Source: Hordeum vulgare subsp. vulgare (Eukaryota > Streptophyta > Magnoliopsida > Poales > Poaceae). Taken from it: a stretch of 64,000 nucleotides of DNA. Positions 9,969 through 21,400 of the stretch are shown here, one piece after another. Made by a program: the position numbers and the translations under genes. Each line of letters opens with the position of its first letter. Within the stretch, counting starts at the first letter, position 1. The notes below the pieces were generated by a model, which had not been told where the DNA came from, searched no databases, and worked only from the letters and a program-made list of their open reading frames with translations. The stretch is taken from the NCBI RefSeq assembly GCF_904849725.1, contig NC_058518.1, forward strand, positions 417,453,081 through 417,517,080, given 5' to 3'.

Positions 9969-12900
9969 GGAATAACACTCGGAAGCAGAAGCAGAAAGCT
10001 CCGTCCACTCCACAGGCAGAAGCCGCAGCTGTTACCAATGCCAAGTTCAAGGGCAAGGGGAAGGCTAAGTTCACCCCCAAGAAGAAGCAGTTCAATAACC
10101 CCATCCTGGACCAGCCATGTCCGATTCACACGAAGATGGATGAAGAGGGCAACGCCATATATCCGAAGCATACCACTCGGCAATGTCGCCTCCTGATCCA
10201 GGGGTTCGGCGAAGGGCAACCGAGTGAAAAGGACAATGAACAGGATGAGGAGGATAAGGAGGATCCGTTCCCCCAAGTCCATGCAACACTGATGATTTTT
10301 GCTGACGTTGAGAGCAAGAGTTGACTGAAGCTGGTGAACAGGGAGGTGAACATGGCCACCCCTACCAACCCCAAGTTCCTCAAATGGTCTCAGACTGCGA
10401 TCACCTTTGACCAGTCGGATCATCCAGCACACGTACCCACCCCAGGGAGACAGGCTCTGGTCATCGACCCGGTGGTGGAAGGAGTCCGACTGCGCAAAGT
10501 CCTCATGGACGGCGGCAGTGGCTTGAACATCATGTACGCCGACACTCTCAAGGGGATGGGCATTCCGATGTCCAAACTCAGCGAGAGCAGCATGCAGTTC
10601 CATGGAGTCGTCCCTGGATGAAAGGCCAAGTCACTCGGCCAGATCGCGTTGGACGTCGTTTTCGGCTTCGACAAGAACTTCCGCAAGGAAAAGCTGACGT
10701 TCGAGGTGGTGGACCTCCACAGCGCGTACCACGCAATTCTGGGCCACCCGACGTATGCACGTTTCATGGCCCGTCCATGTTACGTGTACCTGAAGCTAAA
10801 GATGCCAGGCCTAAAAGGTGTGATCACTATCACAGGCAATCGACAGCGGGCCGAAGAGTGTCTGCAGCAGGGATCAAGGATCGCCGATCAGCAGATGGCT
10901 GTCCTCGATCTTGACGAGTACAAGAAAATAGTCGACCCCGCTGACTTGATGCGTGCGAAGAAGCCAACTTCGGAGTCTGCATTCCAGTCGGCGGGAGAGA
11001 CGAAAAAGGTCAGCATCCACCTGACGGACGACACCGCTGCCCCGACGAACATCTCCACCACCCTCGATCCTAAATAGGAAGCCGAGCTCACCCAATTCCT
11101 CCGTGAGAACTGGGACATCTTCGCATGGAAGCCCTCTGACATGCCAGGTGTACCCAGGGAGTTGGCTGAGCACCGACTGCATGTGGATCCCACCGCTCGA
11201 CCTGTCTGAGAATGCATGCGTCGGTCCGCCGCACACAAGAGGAAGGCAATCGGAGAAGAAGTGGCCAAGCTTTTAGCAGCCAACTTCATTCGCGAGGTAC
11301 ACCACTCTGAGTGGCTTGCCAATGTCGTCATGGTGCCCAAGAAGGACAAGTCGCTCCGGATGAGCATCGACTTCAAGCATCTCAATAAGGTCTGCCCGAA
11401 AGACCATTTTCCGCTCCCCCGCATCGATCAAATTGTCGATTCGACTGCGGGTTGCGAGCGTTTGTCATTTCTTGATGCCTACTCGGGCTATCATCAGATC
11501 CGTCTGTATGGCCCCGATGAATTAAAAGCAGCCTTCATCACCCCATTCGGGTGCTTCTGCTACATCACTATGCCATTCGGTTTGAAGAATGCAGGAGCTA
11601 CCTTTATGCGCATGATCCAAAAATGCCTCCTCGACCAGATCGGTCGGAATGTGGAGGCGTATATGGATGATATCGTAGTCAAGTCACGCAAAGGTTCCGA
11701 CCTGCTGACTGACTTGGCAGAAACATTCGCCAACCTTCGTAGGTACGATATCAAGCTCAACCCCGCCAAGTGTTCATTCGGCGTTCCCAGCAGAAAGTTA
11801 CTCGGTTTCTTCGTTTCTGAACGAGGGATCGATGTCAACCCCGAAAAGATCGGGACCATCGTCTGAATGGAGCGGCCGGTCAGAATACACGATGTTCAAC
11901 GGCACACAGGTTGCCTAGCGGCTTTGAGCAGGTTTATCAGTTGACTCGGCGAGAAAGCACTTCCTCTGTACCGACTCATGAAAAAATCAGATACTTTCGA
12001 GTGGACAGACGAAGCCCAAGTTGCATTCGACGACCTCAAAGTCCTACTTTCCACCCAGCCGGTTCTTACTGCTCCGCTCAATAAAGAGCCCCTTCTTCTG
12101 TACATCGCGGCTACAAATCAAGTCGTCAGCACTGTTCTCACAGTCGAACGAGAAGAAGAAGGCAAAGCATACAAAGTTCAGCGGCCAGTGTATTACGTCT
12201 CCGAAGTCCTGACTCCTTCCAAGCAGAGGTATCCCCACTATCAAAAACTTATCTATGGGATTTACATGACTGCGAAGAAGGTGGCTCATTATTTCCAAGA
12301 CCACTCGGTGTCTGTCGTTTCTGATGCTCCGTTGTCAGAAATCCTCCACAATCGGGACGCATCGGGCCGAGTGGCGAAGTGGGCAATGGAGATGTTATAC
12401 TGCGACATCAAGTTCGAGGCCAAGAAAGCTATAAAGTCTCAAGCTCTGGCTGACTTCATAGCAGAATGGGTAGAACAACAGCAACCGACCCACATCTACT
12501 CGGCTCATTGGACAATGTTCTTCGATGGGTCCAAGATGTTGAATGGCTCCGGCGCTGGCGTTGTGATCGTATCGCCAAAGGGCGACAAACTCAAGTATGT
12601 GCTGCAGATACACTTTGATTCCTCCAACAATGAGGCAGAGTATGAAGCTCCCCTTTATGGACTGCGCATGGCCATCGCACTCGGCGTCCGTCGCCTGATG
12701 GTCTATGGCGATTCGGATTTGGTGGTTAATCAAGTGATGAAAGAGTGGGACATCAGGAACCCCACCATGACCACATACTGCAATGCAGCAAGGAAGCTCG
12801 AGAAGAAGTTTGAAGGTCTAGAACTCCACCATGTTCCGCGACTGAAGAACCAAGCAGCTGATGAGTTGGCAAAACTCGGATCCACTCGGAGACCAGTCCC

Positions 12901-14179
12901 GAGTGACGTCTGCCTCGAGCACCTCCACCTTCCCTCAGTTAAAGAAGATCCTTTCACAGAGGAACCAGTACAACCAAAGAGTTCGACAAATCCGACTGAA
13001 GTCGACGTACATGCTGTGGTTGATTTGATCATGGAGATTCTTGCTGTCATCCCCGATTGGACTGTGCCGATCATCGCATACATCCTGAGGCAGGAATTAC
13101 CAGAAGACGAAGTCCAAGCCAGGCAGATCGTCCGCAGGTCAAAGTCGTTCACTGTCATTGATGGCCAGTTGTACAAGGAAAGCGTTTCGGGCGTTCTTCA
13201 ACGATGCATCTCCCCTGAGGAGGGGCAGTTAATCCTGGAAGAAATCCACTCGGGAACCTGCGGTCATCACGCCTCTTCAAGAGTAATCGTCACCAAAGCA
13301 TTCAGAGCTGGCTTCTTCTGGCTGCAGGCGAACGAAATGGCTAAAGATATGGTCGACTGATGTGAAGGCTGTCAGTTCTACTCCAACAAGTCCCACAAGC
13401 CAACATCTGCGTTGAAGACAATTCCTTTTGTTTGGCCGTTTGCAGTATGGGGATTAGATACAGTCGGTCCATTCAGGACAGGCCAAGGGGGATACACACA
13501 TCTATTGGTGGCAGTCGACAAGTTCACAAAATGGATTGAAGCCAAGCCCATCAAGAAGCTCGACGCCCTAACGGCCATCAAGTTTGTCAGGGACATCATC
13601 TCCAGATTCGGGGTACCTCACAGCATAATCACGGACAATGGGACAAACTTTGACTCGGACAGATTCAAAGGTTTCTGTGCAAGCCAAGGTATCCGAGTGG
13701 ATTTTGCATCTGTGGCGCATCCTCAAACAAACGGACAAGCAGAGCGGGCAAATGGATTTATTCTGCAAGGTTTGAAGCCTCGACTCCTGCGAGAGGTGGG
13801 ACATGCCGCTAGCGCATGGGTCACCGAGCTACCTTCGGTGCTTTGGGGTATCCGCACAACCCCGAATAGATCTACAGGGCGATCCCCGTTCTTCCTCGTA
13901 TATGGAGCAGAAGCGGTCCTTCCGAGTGACTTGCTTCACAACGCTCCACGAGTTGAACTCTTCTCCGAAGCTGAAGCAGAACAAGCAAGGAAAGACGGAG
14001 TGGACCTTCTAGAGGAAGAGCGCGAGATGGCACTGACTCGCTCAACCATTTGTCAACAAGATCTGCGGCGCTTTCACGCGCGAAAAATCAAGAGTCGTAC
14101 ATTCCAAGCAGGCGACCTGGTGCTCCGAGTGGATCATCAAAGACCTCACAAGTTGGCTCCCGCCTGGGAAGGACCCTTC
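9969..14179 (+). pseudogene. Tat gypsy gag-pol, single frame with seven stops
   Basis: One reading frame runs unbroken by indels from gag remnants (Lys-rich tail, then a Cys/His knuckle-like CPIH...HTTRQC) through protease (LMDGGSG near 10510), RT (FLDAYSGYHQI and the catalytic YMDD near 11660), RNase H (FFDGSK near 12520) and integrase (LDTVGPF, ITDNGTNFDSD, NGQAERANG, 13440-13760). Stops fall at 10322, 10619, 11075, 11207, 11864, 11942 and 13358: six TGA and one TAG. Each sits where related proteins have Arg or Gln. Integrase is then split by the solo LTR. The polyprotein is dead as it stands. Confidence 0.88.
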
Positions 14180-15994
14180 TGTTGGGGAACGTCACAGGGG
14201 AAACAAAAATTTTCCTACGCGCACGCAGACCTATCATGGTGATGTCCATCTACGAGAGGGGATGTGTGATCTACGTACCCTTGTAGACCGTACAACAGAA
14301 GCGTTAGTGAACGCAGTTGATGTAGTGGAACGTCCTCACGTCCCTCGATCTGCCCCGCGAACCGTCCTGCGATCAGTCCCACGATCTAGTGCCGAACGAA
14401 CGGCACCTCCGCGTTCAGCACACGTACAACTCGACGATGATCTCGGCCTTCTTGATCCAGCAAGAGAGACGGAGAGGTAGAAGAGTTCTCCGGCAGCGTG
14501 ACGGCGCTCCGGAGGTTGGTGACGATCTTGTCTCAGCAGGGCTCCGCCCGAGCTCCGCAGAAACGCGATCTAGAGGAAAAACCGTGGAGGTATGTGGTCG
14601 GGCTGCCGTGGAAAAGTCGTCTCAAATCAGCCCTAAAACCTCCGTATATATAGGGGGAAGAGGGGGAGCCTTGCCTTGGGGCTCAAGGAGCCCCAAGGGG
14701 GTCGGCCGAGCCAAGGGGGGAAGGTCTCCCCCCCCCAAATCGAGTCCAACTTGGTTTGGTGGGTGGAGTCCTTCTTCCCTTTCCCACCTCCTCCTTTTTT
14801 TTCTCTTTGATTTTCTTGCTATGGCGCATAGGGCCTTCTTGGGCTGTCCCACCAGCCCACTAAGGGTTGGTGTGCCACCCCCAAGGCCTATGGGCTTCCC
14901 CGGGGTGGGTTGCCCCCCGGTGAACTCCCGGAACCCATTCGTCATTCCCGGTACATTCCCGGTAACTCCGAAAACCTTCCGGTAATCAAATGAGGTCATC
15001 CTATATATCAATCTTCGTTTCCGGACCATTCCGGAAACCCTCGTGATGTCCGTGATCTCATCTGGGACTCCAAACAACATTCGGTAACCAACCATATAAC
15101 TCAAATACGCATAAAACAACGTCGAACCTTAAGTGTGCAGACCCTGCGGGTTCGAGAACTATGTAGACATGACCCGAGAGACTCCTCGGTCAATATCCAA
15201 TAGCGGGACCTGGATGCCCATATTGGATCCTACATATTCTACAAAGATCCTATCGTTTGAACCTCAGTGCCAAGGATTCATATAATCCCGTATGTCATTC
15301 CCTTTGTCCTTCGGTATGTTACTTGCCCGAGATTCGATCGTCAGTATCCGCATACCTATTTCAATCTCGTTTACTGGCAAGTCTCTTTACTCGTTCCGTA
15401 ATACAAGATCCTGCAACTTACACTAAGTCACATTGCTTGCAAGGCTTGTGTGTGATGTTCTATTACCGAGTGGGCCCCGAGATACCTCTCCGTCACACGG
15501 ATTGACAAATCCCAGTCTTGATCCATACTAACTCAACGAACACCTTCGGAGATACCTGTAGAGCATCTTTATAGTCACCCAGTTACGTTGCGACGTTTGA
15601 TACACACAAAGTATTCCTCCGGTGTTAGTGAGTTATATGATCTCATGGTCATAGGAACAAATACTTGACACGCAGAAAAACAGTAGCAACAAAATGACAC
15701 GATCAACATGCTACGTCTATTAGTTTGGGTCTAGTCCATCACGTGATTCTCCTAATGACGTGATCCAGTTATCAAGCAACAACACTTTGTTCATAATCAG
15801 AAGACACTGACTATCTTTGATCAACTGGCTAGCCAACTAGAGGCTTGCTAGGGACAGTGTTTTGTCTATGTATCCACACATGTAAATGAGTCTTCATTCA
15901 ATACAATTATAGCATGGATAATAAACGATTATCTTGATACATGAATTATAATAATAACTATATTTATTATTGCCTCTAGGGCATAATTCCAACA
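14180..15994 (-). mobile_element. Solo LTR of Angela/BARE-like copia element
   Basis: An 1,815-bp LTR in minus orientation, starting (plus strand) TGTTGGGGAACG and ending AATTCCAACA, flanked on both sides by the 5-bp target duplication CCTTC (14175-14179, 15995-15999). It splits the gypsy integrase codons GGA CCC TTC | ATC ATC. Compared with the LTR at 23672-25486, the first 350 bp carry about 20 differences but the remaining 1.46 kb only about five, so it looks like a recombinant of two LTRs. ORFs inside it are chance frames. Confidence 0.93.
14645..14652 (-). promoter_or_regulatory. TATA box of the Angela-type LTR
   Basis: TATATATA within CCTCCGTATATATAGGGG, read as CTATATATACGGAGG on the minus strand. 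It lies in the second half of the LTR as oriented for transcription, where BARE-1-type LTRs carry their core promoter. It is kept at the matching position in the other LTR copies. Confidence 0.6.
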
Positions 15995-15999
15995 CCTTC

Positions 16000-16110
16000 A
16001 TCATCTCCAAGGTGCTGAACAACGGAGCATACAGACTCTACAACATCGACAGGCAAACGGACGTGCCGCGAGCATGGAACGGAGATCTCCTGAAGCGCTT
16101 CTACACGTGA
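16000..16110 (+). pseudogene. Gypsy integrase C-terminus, after solo LTR
   Basis: Continues the gypsy polyprotein frame directly after the target duplication. It encodes about 36 residues (begins IISKVLNNGAYRL, ends KRFYT) and a TGA stop at 16108. Removing the LTR and one CCTTC restores the frame exactly, which confirms the insertion point. Confidence 0.88.
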
Positions 16111-16223
16111 CCGTCGACTGAAGCAATGTAAAGAACAAGTATTGGTGAAATAATACAAAGGAGATTGAGTTTTTGCAGATTCAAAATTCTTCCGCGGTCG
16201 CAGACTCCGGTCTCAAAAAAAAC

Positions 16224-16772
16224 CTTAGTTGCGATCAAGAATGGCCTAAGTACTAACTTTTTCCGAGTGTGCACTAAACGTCGCACTCGGGGACTTAGCT
16301 GCGATCAAGAATCGCTTAAGTACTAACTTTCTCCGAGTGTGCACTAAACGTCGCACTCGGGGACTTAGCTGCGATCAAGAATCACCTAAGTACTAACTTT
16401 CTCCGAGTGTGCACTAAACGTGGCACTCGGAGACTTAGCTGCGATCAAGAATCGCCTAAGTACTAACTTTCTCCGAGTGTGCACTAAACGTCGCTCTCGG
16501 GGACTTAGCTGCGATCAAGAATCGCCTAAGTACTAATTTTCTCCGAGTGTGCACTAAACGTCGCACTCGGGGACTTAGCTGCGATCAAGAATCGCCTAAG
16601 TACTAACTTTCTCCGAGTGTGCACTAAACGTCGCACTAGGGGACTTAGCTGCGATCAAGAATTGCCTAAGTACTAACTTTCTCCGAGTGTGCACTAAACG
16701 TCGCACTCGGGGACTTAGCTGCGATCAAGAATCGCCTAAGTACTAACTTTCTCCGAGTGTGCACTAAACGTC
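16224..16772. repeat. 70-bp tandem repeat array, about 8 units
   Basis: Units of 70 bp (CTTAGCTGCGATCAAGAAT, then CCTAAGTACTAACTTTCTCC and GAGTGTGCACTAAACGTCGC) with marker positions at 16261, 16331, 16401, 16471, 16541, 16611, 16681 and 16751. The units differ by only one to three bases. It sits between the integrase stop and the end of the antisense ORF, a position where Tat-type elements often carry satellite-like arrays. Confidence 0.95.
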
Positions 16773-16868
16773 AAGCAATTCGACAAGCACTCAGAAAAAC
16801 AGGACGAGCAAACAATAAGCGCCGAATGAATTGCACAGTCGACAAGCACTCGGAAAAACAGAACTTAC

Positions 16869-18320
16869 CACCCAGAAGCGCTATCATCTTCCGGGCCCAG
16901 TCACTGACGTAATTTTCCTGTGCTATACACCGCCTGTTCAACACTTTCATTTGTCCCATCAGCTCGGTCCTTTGTTTTCCCATTTTCTCCACCTCAGCAG
17001 TCAATGCCTTGTTTGCCTCACGGGCCTGCTCCAAGGACTTTTCTCGTTCCGCCAGAACATCCTTCATACCAGCCATTGCAACCATCGCTGCATCCAGTTC
17101 TCGAGCGAACTGAACCTTTTCAGCCCTCAGAGTCTCGTACGCTGCTCCCATCTCGCAAGTTTTCTGCAAGACAGTGCCACGAGACGATCTTACAGATTCA
17201 ACAAGGACAAAAATAAAAATCCTAAGTTCTTCAGACCCCTGCAGACGCAAGCAGTCGACAGCGGTCTCGGGGACTACACCCAGTGGGTTCACTAAGAGTG
17301 ACCCCACTGGCATGAACCTCAAACAGGTCCGCCCTATTGAGGTACATGACAAAAAACAAGCCTATGAGGTTACTTCTACCCGACCTGAGTAAAATTACTC
17401 TCGGGGATTCATCCAGTAGGTGCACTCGGAGTGCCCCCACTGCTAAAATTCGAGCAGATTAGCTTTTGATCTGATCAAGTTAAAGAAAAACTATAAAGAC
17501 AACTGCCGGTGCAAGCACTCGACAGAAGTCTCGGGGACTACACCCACTGGGTTCACTAAGAGTGAACCCACTGCAAAATGATCATACAATATCCGAGTGC
17601 ATTGCCCAAACACCCAGTGGGTTACAAGAGGAAAGTAAATACTTACTAGCCCACTTACTCGGATATCGTCCCGTAGTTCCAAGCTTCGTTGGTACACGAA
17701 CGCAATGGAGTCGTACACTTTCTTGGCCTCTCCCGCCATTAGCTCCGCCTGCACCATGGCCCCCTTGGCAGCTCCCACCTGATCTTCCGGGAAGCGCTGG
17801 ACGTTGTACTCCACAGTCGACGGGCTTGGCATCGTAGGAGGCTCCTTGGGCATCCCAAGACCTGCTCCAGTCGGTTCAGCAGCGATCAGCGTCGTTTCAG
17901 TCGACGGCATCGCCTCAGTCGGTGGCGCGTCCATGGCGAGAGTAGTAACTGGTGGAACAGCCTCAAGGACAGGCACCACAGCTTGCTCAGACCTCCCCTG
18001 GTCGTCCTCCTCCACAAAGATCACCCCTGAGGGAAACCCGACCGAACGGCGTAAGACCATAGGAAAAAGGCAAGACCAAAGACATAATTCGTGACGCAAT
18101 AACGTAGGCTCTCGGAGTCACTACGACGTACCTGGCTGGGATGTGGCAACGTTGTCCATGTCCATGGGATCGTCCCCCTGGCGTGTCGGAGAGGTAGCAG
18201 AGGTGGCAACTCTGTCGAGTAAAATTCATTCGACCAATAAGCAGGAGTTCAATCAAATACTGAAAGAAGATAGAAGAACAATGCACTTACATGGAGGTGA
18301 CGGGAACTGCGACCCTCATC
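16869..18320 (-). pseudogene. Partial duplicate of the Tat antisense ORF
   Basis: Holds the equivalents of exon 5 (16869-17163, coiled-coil-like and rich in Ala/Glu/Lys), exon 4 (17659-18026), exon 3 (18132-18211) and the last 30 bp of exon 2 (18291-18320). The splice sites match the complete copy. The 5' exons are absent because the duplication junction cuts exon 2, so this copy has no start. Confidence 0.75.
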
Positions 18321-18381
18321 TTGATACAGGAATTATAATAATAACTATATTTATTATTGCCTCTAGGGCATAATTCCAACA
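18318..18381 (-). mobile_element. 3' LTR stub of copia element A
   Basis: The first 60 or so bases of the LTR (minus strand TGTTGGAATTATGCCC onward, up to TTGATACAGG on the plus strand). The rest is missing because the tandem-duplication breakpoint lies here. Confidence 0.9.
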
Positions 18382-18393
18382 GTCTCCCACTTG
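18382..18393 (-). promoter_or_regulatory. Polypurine tract of copia element A
   Basis: The minus strand reads CAAGTGGGAGAC immediately before the LTR start TGTTGG, the expected primer site for plus-strand DNA synthesis in BARE-type elements. Confidence 0.75.
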
Positions 18394-18433
18394 CAGTAGA
18401 GTCAATAATCTAGCCCTCACATCATAATGCAAA

Positions 18434-21400
18434 TTACATTGTAATAAATCTAACACCCATACAGTTCTGGTGTTGATCATGCTTTGCCCGTGGAGGAGGT
18501 TTAGTCAGCGGGTCTGCTACATTCAGATCCGTGTGCACTTTGCATATATTTACGTCCTCCCCTTCGACGTAGTCACGGATGAGGTTGAAGCGTCTTTTGA
18601 TGTGTCTGGACTTCTTGTGAAACCGTGGTTCCTTTGCTAAGGCAATGGCACCCGTGTTGTCACAGAACAAGGTTATTGGATTCAGTGCGCTTGGCACCAC
18701 TCCAAGATCCGTCATGAATTGCTTCATCCAGACACCCTCCTTAGCCGCCTCCGAGGCAGCCATGTACTCCGCTTTACATGTAGAATCTGCTACGACGCTT
18801 TGCTTGGAACTGCACCAGCTTACCGCACCCCCATTAAGAATAAATACGTATCCGGTTCGCCACTTAGAGTCGTCCGGATCTGTGTCAAAGCTTGCATCGA
18901 CGTAACCTTTTACGGCGAGCTCTTCGTCACCTCCATACACGAGAAACATCTCCTTAGTCCTTTTCAGGTACTTCAGGATATTCTTGACCGGCGTCCAGTG
19001 ATCCACTCCTGGATTACTCTGGAACCTACCTGCCATACTTATGGCCAGGCTAACGTCCGGTCTAGTGCACAACATTGCATACATGATAGAACCTATGGCT
19101 GAGGCATCGGGGACGGTGCACATATGCTCTCTATCCTCATCAGTTGCTGGGAACTGAGTCTTACTCAATCTCGTACCTTGTAAAACTTGCAAGAACCCTT
19201 TCTTGGACTGTTCCATTTTGAACCTCTTCAAAACTTTATCAAGGTATGTGCTTTGTGAAAGTCCTATCAGGCGTTTTGATCTATCCCTGTAGATCTTAAT
19301 GCCTAGAATGTAAGCAGCTTCTCCTAGGTCCTTCATAGAGAAACTTTTATTCAAGTAATCCTTTATGCTCTCCAAAAACTCTACGTTGTTTCCAATCAGC
19401 AATATGTCATCCACATATAATATTAGAAACGCCACAGAGCTCCCACTCACTTTCTTGTAAATACAAGATTCTCCAACCACTAGTATAAGCCCAAATGCTT
19501 TGATCACCTCATCAAAGCGTTTGTTCCAACTCCGAGATGCTTGCACCAGTCCATAAATGGATCGCTGGAGCTTGCACACCTTGTTAGCATTCTTAGGATC
19601 GACAAAACCTTCGGGTTGCATCATATACAATTCTTCCTTAAGGAAACCGTTAAGGAACGCCGTTTTGACATCCATCTGCCAGATTTCATAATCGAAAAAT
19701 GCAGCTATTGCTAACATGATTCTGACGGACTTAAGCATCGCTACGGGTGAGAATGTCTCATCGTAGTCAACTCCTTGAACTTGTGAAAAACCCTTTGCCA
19801 CAAGTCGAGCTTTATAAACGGTCACATTGCCGTCAGCGTCCGTCTTCCTCTTAAAGATCCATTTGTTCTGAATAGCCTTGCGGCCCTCAGGCAGTACTTC
19901 CAAAGTCCACACTTTGTTCTCATACATGGATCCTATCTCGGACTTCATGGCTTCTAGCCATTTGTTGGAATCTGGGCACACCATTGCTTCTTCATAATTT
20001 GCAGGTTCATTGTTGTCCAACAACATGATTGATAAGACGGGATTACCGTACCACTCTGGAGCAGCACGTGGTCTCGTCGACCTGCGTGGTTCGACAGAAA
20101 CTTGAACCGGAGTTTCATGATCATCATCATTAACTTCCTCCTCAACTGGCGTCGCAACGACAGAGGTTTCCCCTTGCCCTGCGCCACCATCCACAGGGAT
20201 GAGAGGTTCAACAACCTCGTCAAGTTCTATCTTCCTCCCACTCAATTCTCTCGAGAGAAACTCCTTCTCGAGAAAAGCTCCGTTTTTAGCAACAAACACT
20301 TTGCCCTCGGATTTGAGATAGAAGGTGTACCCAACTGACTCTTTTGGGTAACCTATGAAGATGCACTTTTCCGCTTTGGGTTCCAGCTTTTCAGGCTGAA
20401 GCTTTTTGACATAAGCATCACATCCCCAAACTTTAAGAAACGACAACTTTGGCCTTTTGCCATACCACAGTTCGTATGGTGTCGTCTCAACGGATTTTGA
20501 TGGTGCCCTATTTAAAATGAATGCAGCTGTTTCTAATGCATAACCCCATAACGATAACGACAAATCGGTAAGAGACATCATAGATCCCACCATCTCTAAT
20601 AAAGTACGATTACGACGTTCGGACACACCATTACGCTGTGGTGTTCCAGGCGGTGTCAACTGTGAAACAATTCCACATTGTCTTAAGTGAGCACCAAACT
20701 CGAAACTCAGATATTCACCCCCACGATCAGACCGTAGGAACTTGATCTTCTTGTTACGATGATTTTTAACTTCACTCTGAAATTGCTTGAACTTTTCAAA
20801 TGTTTTAGACTTGTGCTTCATTAAGTAGACATAACCATATCTACTCAAATCGTCAGTGAAGGTGAGAAAATAACGATATCCGCCGCGTGCCTCTACGCTC
20901 ATCGGACCACACACATCGGTATGTATGATTTCCAACAAGTCACTCGCACGCTCCATTGTTCCGGAGAACGGAGTTTTAGTCATCTTGCCCATGAGGCATG
21001 GTTCGCACGTGTCAAGTGAATCAAATTCAAGTGACTCCAAAAGTCCATCGGCATGGAGTTTCTTCATGCGCTTTACACCAATATGACCTAAGTGGCAGTG
21101 CCACAAAAATATGGCGCTATCATTGTTAACTCTAACTCTTTTGGTCTCAATGTTATGTATGTGTGTATCGCTATCAAGATTCAATATGAACAATCCTCTC
21201 ACATTGGGTGCATGACCATAAAAGATGTTACTCATAGAAATAGAACAACCATTATTCTCTGACTTAAAAGAGTAACCGTCTCGCAATAAACAAGATCTAG
21301 ATATAATGTTCATGCTCAACGCAGGCACTAAATAACAATGATTCAAGTTCATAACTAATCCTAATGGTAACTGAAGTGAAACTGTGCCGACGGCGATTGC

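Larger units (their letters stand above)
15995..18320. repeat. Left copy of duplicated gypsy segment
   Basis: Sequence from the CCTTC target site to GACCCTCATC, repeated at 25487-27813 with about six single-base differences by eye. It contains the last codons of integrase, the 70-bp array and antisense exons 5 to 3 plus the end of exon 2. At 18318-18320 it joins directly to the inside of a copia 3' LTR through the shared bases ATC. Confidence 0.92.

Noticed and set aside
13412..14242. Integrase ORF extending past 14179
   Set aside because: The last 21 codons read into the solo LTR; the true continuation is at 16000-16110.
14389..15119. ORFs of 165-198 codons inside the copia LTRs (also near 24114, 29059 and 36161)
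   Set aside because: They recur in each LTR copy at the same place, overlap on both strands and change frame between copies, so they are LTR sequence and not genes.
15257..15505. 82-codon plus-strand ORF repeated at 24749 and 29928
   Set aside because: Lies in the copia LTR antisense to transcription; its repetition follows the LTR copies, not a gene family.
16224..16772. CRISPR-like appearance of the 70-bp array
   Set aside because: The units are contiguous tandem repeats without unique spacers, in a plant retrotransposon.
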